Counted from the first letter of the stretch, positions 17,464 to 26,895 are shown. The stretch: DNA of 64,000 bases from Hymenobacter sp. BT188 (GCF_014333585.1 NZ_JACSCW010000008.1:1-64000), one strand, 5' to 3'. A program made the numbers and translations. The notes: generated by a model not told the origin, from the sequence alone.

Positions 17464-18800
17464 GGCATTTTCTGCCCTACCTGCTAAGGCGTCGTCTGCT
17501 GGCTGTTGTCTGGCCCGCAGCCGGCGAAGAGCGTGTCGTAAGCATGCTACTGCTCGGTACAGGTTTGCTTTATGGTGGGCTGTTGGGGGCCATTTGCAAC
17601 AGCGATATGAAAGCGGCCACACTACAGGGCTTGCTGCTAGGGCTAAACGGTGTTCTGTTCACCTCTACCTTGTTGATAGATTTTATGCCCTCCTTTCGGG
17701 CGGTGCAGCGGCCTTTGCCCGAGCATTTCCCCGTATCAGGCAGGCTAAATCTGGTGACGGCTTTTCTGCTTGATTTTATTTCTCTGCGGCGGTTTGCCTT
17801 TGTTTTTGGGCTGCTGCTGGCTTTGGCTATAGCGCAACGGCTGCGCCTGGAGATAGGGTTTAGCCTGCTACTGATTCTGAGTGCTACCGCTACCAGCTTC
17901 AATCTGCGCTTGCTGTTTTCCTTGGGGCTCTGGCGCCACCCAGTGGTAGTACTGCACTTGATTAGTCTGGCGGCGAGCGGCGTGTGGCTGGCCTTGCCCA
18001 AAGCGCCGTACCATGCGGCGCTGGGCGCAATAATGGCCCTGCTGCCGTGGGTGCTGTGGGGTGTGCAGCTTTGGTGGCTGGGGCGCTTTTTCAACGCTCG
18101 CCATCTGATAGCCGGTGCCCCCGAAAGATCTATCCGTCTGCTGGCCCGCTTAGCACCCGAGAGCAAAGCCTACTTGTTGAAAGTCTGGGTGCCTCTGCTG
18201 GTAAGCCTGTTGTTCAAAATAGTACTGATGGGCATTTGCACCACACTAGTAGAAACCAATGGTAAAATGAGGACAAATGGTATGCTCTACATCGCGTTCC
18301 TGCCAGTGCTGAGCTTCACTTATATCAATAACAACCTCTTTGGCTACCTCATGCCGTTGGCCGCTAACGAAATACAGCGAATTGGCCTGACGCCGCGCAT
18401 ATTGAAGCTTTACTTCCGGCTGGCACTCCCCGTAGTGCTTACCGATTGCCTTATATCTGCTGTGCTGTTGATGGTACTGTTTCCGTCCAGTGTGTGGGAC
18501 GTGCTGTGGCTGTTGCCGTTGAGCGTGGGCGCGTTAATGAGTGTGGGCTTGTGGGCAAGCTTCTGCCATGCTAAGCCAGTGAAAAAAACGAAGGAGCTGA
18601 GCGCTATGCGCAATAATACTTCTCAGCTTATGAGTGCGGCTTCCGTACTGGTGGCGGCGGGCTTGTGGTTCCTACCGTGGTGGTGGGTGCGCGTGGCCAT
18701 AGTAACTGTCCTCATGGCGTCTGTTTGGCTTTTGATTAGCCGGATTCGGCGCAATGAGGGCTCTCTGCGCCGCCAGCTGTGGAGCAGTATTGGGGCTTAA
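17442..18800 (+). CDS. ABC exporter membrane protein
   Basis: 452 residues with about ten to twelve hydrophobic spans (for example LLLGTGLLYGGLLGAI, FVFGLLLALAIAQ, HLISLAASGVWLAL, PVVLTDCLISAVLLMVLF, VLLPLSVGALMSVGLWASF-like segments). It has no ATPase domain and overlaps the ABC ATPase gene by 22 bases. The start at 17442 (MANQPTLGHF) is the first ATG; the frame is open further upstream inside the ATPase gene but only with a TTG and non-membrane residues. It is the likely permease partner of the upstream ATPase. I recognise no specific family. Confidence 0.85.
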   Translation: MANQPTLGHFLPYLLRRRLLAVVWPAAGEERVVSMLLLGTGLLYGGLLGAICNSDMKAATLQGLLLGLNGVLFTSTLLIDFMPSFRAVQRPLPEHFPVSGRLNLVTAFLLDFISLRRFAFVFGLLLALAIAQRLRLEIGFSLLLILSATATSFNLRLLFSLGLWRHPVVVLHLISLAASGVWLALPKAPYHAALGAIMALLPWVLWGVQLWWLGRFFNARHLIAGAPERSIRLLARLAPESKAYLLKVWVPLLVSLLFKIVLMGICTTLVETNGKMRTNGMLYIAFLPVLSFTYINNNLFGYLMPLAANEIQRIGLTPRILKLYFRLALPVVLTDCLISAVLLMVLFPSSVWDVLWLLPLSVGALMSVGLWASFCHAKPVKKTKELSAMRNNTSQLMSAASVLVAAGLWFLPWWWVRVAIVTVLMASVWLLISRIRRNEGSLRRQLWSSIGA

Positions 18801-18860
18801 CATAAGGAGCAACAACCACTTCAAAGCAACCGTATTATAGCTGAGTTTTTCCTGCGAACT

Positions 18861-18893
18861 TTGCCGCCCCATCTTCGGGCGGCATTTTCGTTT
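18861..18893 (+). terminator. Terminator after the ABC exporter genes
   Basis: Stem TGCCGCCC with GGGCGGCA around a short loop, followed by TTTTCGTTT. It lies just 23 bases before prmA, separating it from the ABC genes. Confidence 0.7.
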
Positions 18894-18915
18894 CTGACTT
18901 TTCTTTTTGACCCTT

Positions 18916-19749
18916 ATGGATTTTGTGGAAGTGCGCGTACTGGCCCCGCGCGAGTTGGCCGATATTCTGGTAGCCGAATTGGCTGAGGTTGGCTACGACA
19001 CCTTTGAGGACAACGACGAAGGGTTTTGCGCCTACATTGGGGAGGGCGATTTCAACCCCGATGCCGTGGCCGAGGTAATGGCCCGCTACTCCGGCATCGG
19101 CACGCTCGACTATAGCCACCGCATTATCACGCGCCAAAACTGGAACGCTGAGTGGGAGAAGAATTTTCAACCGCTGGTTATTGCCGATAAAGTGTCGGTG
19201 CGGGCTCCGTTTCATCCCAAGCCCGAGCCAATTGAGTACGATATCGTGATTATGCCGCGCATGTCGTTTGGCACCGGCCACCACGAAACCACGGCCCTGA
19301 TGATTGAAAATCAACTCGGCGTAGACCACGCTGGCAAACGCGTGCTGGACATGGGCTGCGGCACTGGTATTCTGGCCATCATGGCAGCTCAGCTCGGGGC
19401 CCGTGAGGTGCTGGCCGTAGATGTGGAGCCCTGGACCGTAGAAAACGCCGCCGACAATGCCGCTGAAAACCACTGCTCCAACATTGAGTGCCGCTTGGGT
19501 GGGGTAGAGGTGCTGGAAGGCGAGGCTCCCTTCGACCTGATTCTGGCCAACATCAACCGCAATGTGCTACTGGAAGATATGTACGCCTACGCGGCCTTGC
19601 TGCCCACTGGCTCACCTATTCTGTTCAGCGGTTTTTATCAGGAAGATCTGGCCCTGATTGAAGCGGAAGCCAAAAAGCAAAAGCTGGTTTTTCAGTCTCA
19701 CCTCACCAAGAATAACTGGGTTTCCGCCGTGTTTACGAAAGTAGCGTAG
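18916..19749 (+). CDS. prmA: Ribosomal protein L11 methyltransferase
   Basis: 277 residues. PrmA trimethylates ribosomal protein L11 using S-adenosylmethionine in the cytoplasm. The N-terminal substrate-binding domain (VEVRVLAPRELADILVAELA, NWNAEWEKNFQPLVI) leads to FGTGHHETT and the class I methyltransferase core: VLDMGCGTGILAIMAA, VLAVDVEPWTVENA and LILANINRNVLL, the NPPY-like catalytic loop. The ATG at 18916 is preferred over a TTG nine bases upstream. A strong bidirectional terminator follows. Complete and ordinary. Confidence 0.96.
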   Translation: MDFVEVRVLAPRELADILVAELAEVGYDTFEDNDEGFCAYIGEGDFNPDAVAEVMARYSGIGTLDYSHRIITRQNWNAEWEKNFQPLVIADKVSVRAPFHPKPEPIEYDIVIMPRMSFGTGHHETTALMIENQLGVDHAGKRVLDMGCGTGILAIMAAQLGAREVLAVDVEPWTVENAADNAAENHCSNIECRLGGVEVLEGEAPFDLILANINRNVLLEDMYAYAALLPTGSPILFSGFYQEDLALIEAEAKKQKLVFQSHLTKNNWVSAVFTKVA

Positions 19750-19770
19750 CGCACGCGTGCATTTTAGTAT

Positions 19771-19816
19771 AAAAAGCCCCCCAGCCATGATATTTTCATA
19801 GCTGGGGGGCTTTTTT
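19771..19816. terminator. Bidirectional terminator (AAAAAGCCCCCCAG family)
   Basis: AAAAAGCCCCCCAGC pairs with GCTGGGGGGCTTTTTT, with runs of A and T on both flanks, between the convergent prmA and LacI genes. The arms are built from the octamer GCCCCCCA that recurs throughout the window. Confidence 0.92.
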
Positions 19817-19839
19817 GAGTATGGAAAGCTAAGGCACTG

Positions 19840-20925
19840 CTACACGCCGACTTTCTCCCGAATAGAAGAATCCCGAATAATCAGGTCGGGCTGGAGCACA
19901 ATGCGGCGGGGTGAAAATTTAGTGCTCTTCTCTTCTACCAGTTCCAGAAACAGGCGCACCGCCGACTGCCCCATCTGCTCGCAGCGTTGGTCGACGGAGG
20001 TGAGCATGGGCTCGGTGAGAGACGTGAATGACTCGTTGCTGAACCCAACCAGCGCCATATCTTCCGGCACTCGTAGGTGTTGGGCTTTCAGCACCTGCAT
20101 CGCGCCTACAATGGAGAAGTCGCTAGCCGAAAACACCGCATCCGGCACCTCAGGCAGTTGAAGCAAGTGTTTCATGCCCACAATGCCGTCTTCGAGGGTC
20201 ATATCGCAGTAAAAAATCAGATCCTCATTGATGGGCAGATCGTGCTCCCGAAGCGCATCTAAGTAACCCTGACGGCGGTTTTTGTAAATATTCAGATGCT
20301 GCGGGCCCGCAAAATGGGCAATGCGCTGGCAGCCTTGCGCGATGAGGTGCTTAGTGGTCAGATAGCCGCCTTCGCGGTCGTCAATTACCACGGCATTCAC
20401 GTCCTGACCTTCCAAAACCCGATCGAAAAACACGAGCGGAATTTCGCGCTTCCGAACTTTTTCGAAGTGCTTGAAGTCGCGGGTGGTGCGGGCCAACGAC
20501 ACTAGAATGCCTTCTACCTGCGCATTAATGAGCGTTTCAATATTCTTGCGCTCGTGCGTCACATCTTCATTCGACTGGCAAATCAGGACGTTGAAACCCG
20601 CTTTGCTGGCCACCGTCTCAATGCCATGCATTACGGAGGAGAAAAAGTGGCCATCAATGTGGGGCACAATTACGCCCAGCAAATTGCTTTTGCCCTTGCG
20701 CAACGCAGCTGCCAGATGGTTGGGCTGATAGTTAAGGTCTTGCGCCAGCTTCCAGACCTTTTTCTTGGTAGCCTCGCTGATACTGGAATGATTGCTAAGT
20801 GCCCGCGAAATGGTAGAGACGGATACATTCAGCTCTTTCGCCATATCGGAAATGGACGCTCGCTTGCTGGCCACAGAAGTAGTTTTTTTGGAGAAAAAGA
20901 CTTGATAACGCAATGCTTTGTGCAA
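19840..20925 (-). CDS. LacI-family transcriptional regulator
   Basis: About 345-361 residues. The HTH begins at ASISDMAKELNVSVSTISRA, followed by a hinge with AAALRKG (Leu that contacts the operator centre) and an effector domain (LLGVIVPHIDGHFFSSVMHG, VEGILVSLA, PLVFFDRVLEG, GYLTTKHLIAQGCQRIAHFAG, VGFSNESFTSLTEPMLTSVD). The start is uncertain: a TTG at 20925 or a GTG at 20874; no ATG lies before the HTH, and the GTG start gives a more usual length. It sits next to the glycan-degradation genes and is the best candidate to bind the CGCAAACGTTTGCG-type operators at 25521-25804, 31807 and 32374. The effector is probably an arabinose- or galactose-containing sugar, by inference. Confidence 0.9.
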   Translation of the reverse strand: MHKALRYQVFFSKKTTSVASKRASISDMAKELNVSVSTISRALSNHSSISEATKKKVWKLAQDLNYQPNHLAAALRKGKSNLLGVIVPHIDGHFFSSVMHGIETVASKAGFNVLICQSNEDVTHERKNIETLINAQVEGILVSLARTTRDFKHFEKVRKREIPLVFFDRVLEGQDVNAVVIDDREGGYLTTKHLIAQGCQRIAHFAGPQHLNIYKNRRQGYLDALREHDLPINEDLIFYCDMTLEDGIVGMKHLLQLPEVPDAVFSASDFSIVGAMQVLKAQHLRVPEDMALVGFSNESFTSLTEPMLTSVDQRCEQMGQSAVRLFLELVEEKSTKFSPRRIVLQPDLIIRDSSIREKVGV

Positions 20926-20966
20926 AAATCAGCGCAAAACCTTGGGTAATTTACGCAAAAAATATC

Positions 20967-22955
20967 TTACTTCTTACCTTCTGTGATACCTGGCCAAGTA
21001 TCCGTGCGAAAGGAAGAGGCGGGCAGGTTTTCTTTGTTGTATAGATTGACAAAGGGGCTGTTTCCCCAGGCATAGCGCACGGCTACCGGCTTTGATACTT
21101 GGTCGCTGTAAAGCACGAGCGTATTGCCCTCCAGCTTGCCCTGAGCCCACACAAACTTGCGGTCGGCTCCCGCAATGGCAAAGCCTTTCAGGTGCGGCCC
21201 GCTGCTGTCTTTTAGCACAAGGCCGCTGCCTACATTCTCAAATTGCAGGCGAATGCGGTTGCCCTCCACCTTCATCGACTTATAAGTCGGTCCGGAAGAC
21301 ACAACCGATTTATCGCCATAAGCCACTCGCCGCGCTTCCAGAGCCAAGCGATGCCCCACATCCTGCTTGTTGAGGGGATGAATGTCGTTGGGATTGCCGA
21401 GGTCCAAGGCGACGGCCATGCCGGTGTGAGGCTGCGCGAGCGTCATCATTTGAGCCTCCCGCAACTCAGCCCAGGCATAGTCGGCGGGCTGGTCTTGCTG
21501 GGGGCCAAAACTGGCCAGCTGCACAAATAAAAACGGCAAATCTGGCTGCCCAAACTGCGCCCGCCAATCCTGAATAAGGGCCGGAAACAACGTGCGGTAC
21601 TGATACGCACGCTCGGCGTTGCTCTCGCCCTGATACCAGATGACACCCTTTAGCGCATAAGGGACCAGAGGGGCAATCATGGCGTTGTAAAGCATGGTCG
21701 GCTGATTTTGAGTGCCGCCGGGGAAAGGATTTTTGGGAACGCTCGCTGGATCGTAGGCAGGTTGGTATTGCCAGGAGCCAGTGAGCGGCATAGTTTGGGT
21801 AGCCGTTTTGAGATAAAGCTCTTCGGGTTTACCCCAGATGCCGCCACCCCCGCCAGTATCTACCACGCGCACCGTCAGCACGTTGCGACCAGCGCGTACG
21901 GCTGTGGCCGGCACGGTATAGCGCCTAGGCTGGGTGTAGCCGTTGGTGCTGCCCACCAATACGCCATTGAACCAGGTAGAGTCGCGGTCATCAATTTGAG
22001 CCAGCGAAAGCGAAAGCGGCTGACCAGCAGCGGCCGTCGGCAATGTCACCTCCCGGCGTAGCCAGATAATGCCATCGAAGGTGTTAAGTTCAGGATGATC
22101 GGTTTGCTCTTCCCACAGGCCCGGAACCTGCATTGAAGGCCAACTAGTCGCGGCAAACTTCGGATCGGCCCAGGAAAGTTGCCCCGGTGTCAAGCCCCGA
22201 TCTTGGCTGGCGGGGCTCTTTTTCCACGCGGCCAGTGCAGCCTGATAGTCGGCCTGCTGGCGCGCCGGGCCCATGTTGGACTCCAGCGCGGCCACCTGGG
22301 GGGCAAATTCCGGAAATTTGCGCAAGGCTGCCCCGCTGATCCAAGCTTCGGCGAGCGTGCCACCCCACTCACTCGAAATCAGCCCGATAGGTACTTTATA
22401 CTGCTGGTGTAAATCGCGCCCGAAGAAGTAGGCCACGGCCGAAAAGCCCCCCACCGTCTGGGGGCTGCACACTTGCCAGCCTTTGCTCTTGAACTCCACC
22501 TGTGGGGCAGCCGCCGTGGCATCCTGCACATTGAGCAGGCGTATGCAAGGGAAGTTTGCCTGGGCTATTTCCTGCTTAAAGTTGACCACGTTCTGCTGTA
22601 GCGGCCATTCCATGTTCGATTGACCGGAAGCCAGCCACACGTCACCCAGCAAAATATCCTTGATTTGGAGAGTATTCTTGCCCTTGATGGTCATCTCATA
22701 AGGGCCTCCGGCTGGCTGGGCCGGCAGCGTCACCGTCCATTTGCCCCCCGGCCCACCCGTTTTAGCCGGGTAGGTTTTCCCCCGAAACGAAACCGTTACT
22801 GCTTCGCCTGCGTCGGCCCAACCCCAGAGTTGCAGGGGCTTATCTCTCTGAAGCACCATATGGTCGCCCGCTAGCTTAGGCACGCGCACGGTAGCTTGCA
22901 CAGGAAGCTGCGCAAGCAAAGTCAATAGGAGGAGAGGGTATTTGATAAGTCTCAT
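20967..22955 (-). CDS. Sialate O-acetylesterase-family protein (SGNH) with inserted beta-sandwich
   Basis: 662 residues with a Sec signal (RLIKYPLLLLTLLAQLPVQA). The SGNH esterase core has the nucleophile Ser in LASGQSNMEWPL, ISSEWGGTLAEAWIS, WYQGESNAERAYQYR and a late block with DIHPLNKQDVG carrying the Asp-x-x-His dyad. A galactose-binding-like domain is inserted at about residues 275-375 (IWLRREVTLP, DDRDSTWFNGVLVG). Such enzymes remove acetyl groups from sialic acids or plant polysaccharides; given the GH43 neighbours, acetylated pectin or xylan is more likely than sialate. It is on the same strand as the downstream LacI gene. Confidence 0.9.
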   Translation of the reverse strand: MRLIKYPLLLLTLLAQLPVQATVRVPKLAGDHMVLQRDKPLQLWGWADAGEAVTVSFRGKTYPAKTGGPGGKWTVTLPAQPAGGPYEMTIKGKNTLQIKDILLGDVWLASGQSNMEWPLQQNVVNFKQEIAQANFPCIRLLNVQDATAAAPQVEFKSKGWQVCSPQTVGGFSAVAYFFGRDLHQQYKVPIGLISSEWGGTLAEAWISGAALRKFPEFAPQVAALESNMGPARQQADYQAALAAWKKSPASQDRGLTPGQLSWADPKFAATSWPSMQVPGLWEEQTDHPELNTFDGIIWLRREVTLPTAAAGQPLSLSLAQIDDRDSTWFNGVLVGSTNGYTQPRRYTVPATAVRAGRNVLTVRVVDTGGGGGIWGKPEELYLKTATQTMPLTGSWQYQPAYDPASVPKNPFPGGTQNQPTMLYNAMIAPLVPYALKGVIWYQGESNAERAYQYRTLFPALIQDWRAQFGQPDLPFLFVQLASFGPQQDQPADYAWAELREAQMMTLAQPHTGMAVALDLGNPNDIHPLNKQDVGHRLALEARRVAYGDKSVVSSGPTYKSMKVEGNRIRLQFENVGSGLVLKDSSGPHLKGFAIAGADRKFVWAQGKLEGNTLVLYSDQVSKPVAVRYAWGNSPFVNLYNKENLPASSFRTDTWPGITEGKK

Positions 22956-23007
22956 AAAGAGTAAGATGTAGAGCAGGAAGTCAGCTTATTATTTAATAAG
23001 CGGCGGG

Positions 23008-23100
23008 CATGCAGAGCGGTAGCGAAGCATCTCGCTCGCGGTAGTAGTAATAGTACTCCAGCATCAGCACGCGAGATGCTTCGCTACCGCTCTGCATGAC
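23008..23100. repeat. Palindromic REP/MITE-like repeat, copy 1
   Basis: A perfect 28-base inverted repeat (23008-23035 with 23071-23098, arm starting CATGCAGAGCGGTAGCGAAG) around a 35-base loop. Related copies lie at 26896, 45874 and 54273. It sits between two minus-strand genes and overlaps no gene. Confidence 0.9.
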
Positions 23101-23126
23101 AGTCTGTGGGGCTTTTTTGCGGAGCT

Positions 23127-24245
23127 CTATGTCAGCCTGGGCTGGGGCGTGTAGGTAGGGCCCTGGCAGCGGGGGCCTTCGGGTGTCCAAGCGAGTGGGT
23201 CGATGCAGAGTTGACGCTCCTTCATGGCTTCGTCCCAGGCATGATACACGAGTACTTCGGTTTTGCCGTCGGGGCTCATGGCGTGAGAGTGGTGGCCGGG
23301 GCCGCGCACTTTGCCCGGTACTGAGTGCAGCACGCGGGCACCTTTCTCGGCGCCGGCATCAGAGTATGGCCCAAGTATAGAATCGGCTACCACAAAATCG
23401 ACGCCGTAGCGGTCGGTCAGGAAGTTGGCGCCGCTGTAGAAACAGTAGTATTTGCCTTCGTGCTTGCGCATGAATGGTCCCTCCAGCGTGTGCCACTGCG
23501 CAAACACCTTGTTGTCATAAATGGGCATGCGGCGGTTGGCTTCAAACAGCGTCCAAGGGTGGCGCGCCCGCATCACGGTGCGGCTTTCATTAGCCAGCTT
23601 CGTCATGTCAATAAGCCGATCTACCACTAGGCCGGTACCCGGATAGTAGCCGTCGTTAGAATCGATAAAGTCGCGGGCGTAGAAGAGATACCAGCTGCCG
23701 TCAGTGTCCTGAAAGGGGTGAGCATCAATGGTGAACTTGCTTTCCGGCACATCCATCAGCGCCACTTCCTGATATGGTCCGGCTGGCTTATCGCTGGTAG
23801 CCACGTGCAGGCGGTGACCTACATTGGCGTTGATAGCGCCGCCGCCCCTGGAGTAGTACATGTAGAACTTGCCGTTGACAAATACCACCTCCGGGGCCCA
23901 AAAATCAGCGCCTTCCGAGCCGGCGGGTGGCGTAAGCGCGCCGCCTACTTCCTCCCAATCGTAGAGGTTTTTGGAAGTCAGAATAGAGAAAATTCGTCCG
24001 TCCTTTTTCTGGCTTTGGCCGGTAGTAGCGAAGGCGTAATACGTGCCCTCATGCCGCAGCACAAACGGGTCGGGAAACTGCCCGGCGTACACGGGGTTCG
24101 TATAAGTAGCGCCGGCTTTACCGCCTCCGACAGCCTTTTCTGCGTCGGGGCTGGTGCGGGAGGTACAGTAAGGCAAAAAGGCCAGCGCGCCCAGGCCGAG
24201 CGTGCTACGCTGAAGAAATTCGCGACGGGAGGAGGAAATAGACAT
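23127..24245 (-). CDS. GH43 family glycosidase, exported
   Basis: 372 residues. An N-terminal twin-arginine-like signal (SSSRREFLQRSTLGLGALAF, followed by LPYC) indicates export and possibly lipidation. The five-bladed GH43 propeller shows the three acidic sites: catalytic base Asp in GQFPDPFVL, pKa-modulating Asp in FTIDAHPFQD and acid Glu in HTLEGPFM; also FWAPEVVFVNGKFYMYYS and RGPGHHSHAMSPDG. GH43 enzymes are arabinofuranosidases, arabinanases or xylosidases. I chose the ATG at 24245; another in-frame ATG lies 12 bases upstream. It is followed downstream by the palindromic repeat and then the esterase gene. Exact substrate not assignable. Confidence 0.9.
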   Translation of the reverse strand: MSISSSRREFLQRSTLGLGALAFLPYCTSRTSPDAEKAVGGGKAGATYTNPVYAGQFPDPFVLRHEGTYYAFATTGQSQKKDGRIFSILTSKNLYDWEEVGGALTPPAGSEGADFWAPEVVFVNGKFYMYYSRGGGAINANVGHRLHVATSDKPAGPYQEVALMDVPESKFTIDAHPFQDTDGSWYLFYARDFIDSNDGYYPGTGLVVDRLIDMTKLANESRTVMRARHPWTLFEANRRMPIYDNKVFAQWHTLEGPFMRKHEGKYYCFYSGANFLTDRYGVDFVVADSILGPYSDAGAEKGARVLHSVPGKVRGPGHHSHAMSPDGKTEVLVYHAWDEAMKERQLCIDPLAWTPEGPRCQGPTYTPQPRLT

Positions 24246-24310
24246 GCTGGGGGGCAAAATTGACGGATTAACGAGTTGATATTGATAGGAGTCAGAGACT
24301 AGGCTGAGCG

Positions 24311-25456
24311 TTACTTGGTTTCTAAATCATCCTTGCTAGGCAGCTTGGGAAATGGCGCGTGCGGCTCCGTCTGGTACCAGAAAGCGGTCGACGCCACGTC
24401 ATCCTGTAAAGGCAGATAACGCCCATTATAGCGCCAGCCCAAGGCTTGAATGGTAATGCGCAAATCCTGCTGAAAGCGGACCGGATCCGGGATGTGCCAG
24501 CGGTACATTCCAAAACGCGTATTGGCCTGGTACAACCCGTCTGGCCTGATTACCTGGTGCAGACCTACGTATGGTGTAGTGTATTCCTGGTACTGCTTGG
24601 TTTTCTTGTTCTCGAAGTTGTAGGAGCCCAAAAAGTAGTCTTCTGTGCCCGTGCCGTTGATGGTGGGCCACTCCTTGTCGCCGTCCATGTAAAACTTGAT
24701 TTCGCCTTCGCCCCACCAGTCGTTGCTGTTCACGCCCCAGGCCATGTAAGTGCCTACATAATGACCACGACCCTTCACGCCATCCAGAATCGTGTAGGGT
24801 ACTTTGTACTGTGTCGGATTCTGGCGCCGGAACTGCGCGTGGAAGTAGGCCGCATCATTGGGGACATCGGTGAGCGTGTAGTCTATTTGATAATACAGCA
24901 CCATATCCTTCTCATCGATATTCTCCATCGTGATGCGACACTTCTTGCGAAAGGGCATCAGCCAGTAGGAGTTGAATGAGCTGCCAGGATTTACCACCAC
25001 CGGAATCGAGTTGAGCATGGCTACTTGCCCCCAGCCCTGGCCAAAAAAATCGCCCACCGGCACTTCCACCGAGGGCTCTTTCTCACCATCCCAATACATG
25101 CGAAAAATGGCAAACCGCCACAGTCCGGTGGGTGTCATCCAGATGTGCTGAATGGCTCCCGAACCGTTTATTTCGGCCACCCTGATGGTCTGACCAGCTT
25201 TGATTATTACGCTCGGACTTACTTTCCATCCTTGGCCTAAGTCGCGGGAGGCATTTTTGCCGGTTCCCTCGGTGGCCATGCCGCCTTTGCCTTTGGCGCC
25301 GTTAAAGTTTTCGGGGCTGATGGAACGGGTTTGGGCGTCGGAGAGGCGGTATAGATTTCCTAGCTCGGAGCCCAGCCCATTGAAGGTCGCTTTTTGGGCC
25401 AATGCAGGCCAGCAACTACCAAAAAGCAGGAGAAAGAGTAGCGTGTTTCGTAGCAT
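24311..25456 (-). CDS. GH172 (DUF2961) glycosidase, exported
   Basis: 381 residues with a Sec signal (LRNTLLFLLLFGSCWPALAQ). The DUF2961 fold is shown by LYRLSDAQTRSISPENFNGA, GSGAIQHIWMTPTG, VPVGDFFGQGWG, WWGEGEIKFYMDGD, NGTGTEDYFLGSYNF and GMYRWHIPDPVRF. GH172 members act on D-arabinofuranosides or alpha-D-fructofuranosides; the catalytic Glu residues are expected in GEGE and TGTEDY. It precedes the GH43 gene on the same strand (gap 65 bases) and is divergent from another GH43 gene. LacI-type operators lie upstream of its start. Confidence 0.88.
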   Translation of the reverse strand: MLRNTLLFLLLFGSCWPALAQKATFNGLGSELGNLYRLSDAQTRSISPENFNGAKGKGGMATEGTGKNASRDLGQGWKVSPSVIIKAGQTIRVAEINGSGAIQHIWMTPTGLWRFAIFRMYWDGEKEPSVEVPVGDFFGQGWGQVAMLNSIPVVVNPGSSFNSYWLMPFRKKCRITMENIDEKDMVLYYQIDYTLTDVPNDAAYFHAQFRRQNPTQYKVPYTILDGVKGRGHYVGTYMAWGVNSNDWWGEGEIKFYMDGDKEWPTINGTGTEDYFLGSYNFENKKTKQYQEYTTPYVGLHQVIRPDGLYQANTRFGMYRWHIPDPVRFQQDLRITIQALGWRYNGRYLPLQDDVASTAFWYQTEPHAPFPKLPSKDDLETK

Positions 25457-25520
25457 AAGCAGGAGCTAAACAGGGTGGCTGATCAGGGCGAAAAGGCAGG
25501 TCAGCAACAGTGCAAGGAAG

Positions 25521-25534
25521 CGCAATCGTTTGCA
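25521..25534. promoter_or_regulatory. LacI-type operator (GCAATCGTTTGC)
   Basis: CGCAATCGTTTGCA contains a GCAAACGTTTGC-type palindrome with one mismatch, about 65 bases upstream of the GH172 start. Confidence 0.6.
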
Positions 25535-25794
25535 CAATATAATAATCTGTCTTAGATTGCCCACATAGCCCGTCCAAACTTATCTGGGCAACTTTCTATT
25601 GAATAGGCAAAATCGGCTACAGCAGCAGTCATTCCTTAGGGGTGTACTTACTAGCTTTTCTTTCTTCACTAGCAGGCTATGAGTAAGAATAAGAACCTTC
25701 GCCTTAACCGGGCTAATGCAGACTTCTTGCGATATGCGTCACTACGGTTACTGATAGCTTCTATCTAATATGGCTTGAGTTGTAGCGAAGAAAA

Positions 25795-25804
25795 CAAACG
25801 TTTG
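25795..25804. promoter_or_regulatory. LacI-type operator (CAAACGTTTG)
   Basis: A perfect 10-base palindrome CAAACGTTTG, about 28 bases upstream of the GH43 start at 25832. It would cover the promoter or 5' leader. Confidence 0.7.
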
Positions 25805-25831
25805 CGTTTACTACCCTATATCCTGCCTACT

Positions 25832-26857
25832 ATGAAAATCAAACAGCGCTTTCTCTTCATCATAGCCCTGCTTGCCAGCCTGCCCTTCGTTAGTGAGGCA
25901 CAAACGGCGGCTACCTTCACCAATCCCTTGCTCGCTAATGGTCCCGATCCGTGGGTAATACGGCAGGGCGACACCTATTACTACACGAATACCATAGGCA
26001 ACCGCCTGGTGCTTTGGAAAACCAAAGACTTAAGCCAAGTGCGTGAGGCTAAGCCCGTAACAGTGTGGACGCCCCCCACCACAGGGCCCAACTCATATGA
26101 GATATGGGCACCGGAGCTGCACTTTCTGGACGGTAAATGGTATATCTACTACACGGCCACCGACAAGGCTAAATTTGGCGACAAGACGCGCTACGTATTT
26201 GTGTTGGAAAACGCCAGCGCCGATCCTACCACCGGCACTTGGACGGATCGGGGCAAGGTGAATACCCAGTATTCCGGCCTTGATGGTAGCGTATTTGAGC
26301 ACAAAGGGAAGCGCTATTTCGTGTACTCAGCCTACGTGGGGCCGCAGAGCGTGCTGGCTATTGCGCCCATGCAGAACCCTTGGACCCTACAAGTGGGCAA
26401 GGAGGTCATCATCGCTAAGCCAACCTACAACTGGGAAAAAGGCGGCGGTCGCCAGATTCTGGAAGGTCCGGAGTTTTTGCCAGGCAAAAAAGGCCAGCTA
26501 TTCCTCGTGTACTCAGCCAGCGCCTGCTGGGACGACAACTACTCGCTGGGCATGCTCACGGCCGACCAAAATGCCGATCTTCTGCAAGCCAGCTCATGGA
26601 AAAAAGCCCCCCAGCCGGTGTTCAAAATGTCGGAGGCCAATAGCGTGTATGGACCCGGCCACAACAGCTTCACCAAGTCGCCCGACGGCAAGCAGGATTG
26701 GATAGTGTACCACGCCAAAGATGCCGCCACCGGCAAATGCGAACAGCGTAGCTCGCGCATGCAGCCCTTTACCTGGAACGCCGATGGTACGCCCAACTTC
26801 GGCGCACCTGTATCGACCAAAAAACCGCTGCCCCGTCCTAGCGGAACGTCTAAGTAA
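25832..26857 (+). CDS. GH43 family glycosidase (arabinofuranosidase-like), exported
   Basis: 341 residues. Sec signal MKIKQRFLFIIALLASLPFV, then a single GH43 propeller. Catalytic acids by position: Asp39 (NGPDPWV), Asp151 (GLDGSVF) and Glu211 (LEGPEFL). Further motifs are IWAPELHFLDGKWYIYYTA, VYGPGHNSFTKSPDG and WNADGTPNFG. Two close relatives in this window (27026 and 37306) share the same block order, so this looks like local duplication. The start at 25832 is chosen because the signal peptide begins there. It has a LacI operator just upstream and a second GH43 gene downstream across a palindromic repeat. Probable role: releasing arabinose from arabinan side chains. Confidence 0.93.
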   Translation: MKIKQRFLFIIALLASLPFVSEAQTAATFTNPLLANGPDPWVIRQGDTYYYTNTIGNRLVLWKTKDLSQVREAKPVTVWTPPTTGPNSYEIWAPELHFLDGKWYIYYTATDKAKFGDKTRYVFVLENASADPTTGTWTDRGKVNTQYSGLDGSVFEHKGKRYFVYSAYVGPQSVLAIAPMQNPWTLQVGKEVIIAKPTYNWEKGGGRQILEGPEFLPGKKGQLFLVYSASACWDDNYSLGMLTADQNADLLQASSWKKAPQPVFKMSEANSVYGPGHNSFTKSPDGKQDWIVYHAKDAATGKCEQRSSRMQPFTWNADGTPNFGAPVSTKKPLPRPSGTSK

Positions 26858-26895
26858 GGCTGGGGGGCTTTTTGAAGCGCTGGTATAAACGTTAA

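Larger units (their letters stand above)
25457..25831. other. Divergent promoter region between GH172 and GH43 genes
   Basis: 375 bases without a gene. It holds two LacI-type operators (25521-25534 and 25795-25804), one near each divergent gene start. Confidence 0.7.

Noticed and set aside
18835..19473. 212-codon frame antisense to prmA
   Set aside because: It lies inside prmA on the opposite strand, a typical GC-rich shadow with no family motifs.
26855..26873. A terminator after the GH43 gene at 25832
   Set aside because: GGCTGGGGGGCTTTTTGA has no pairing arm upstream; it is another lone octamer.
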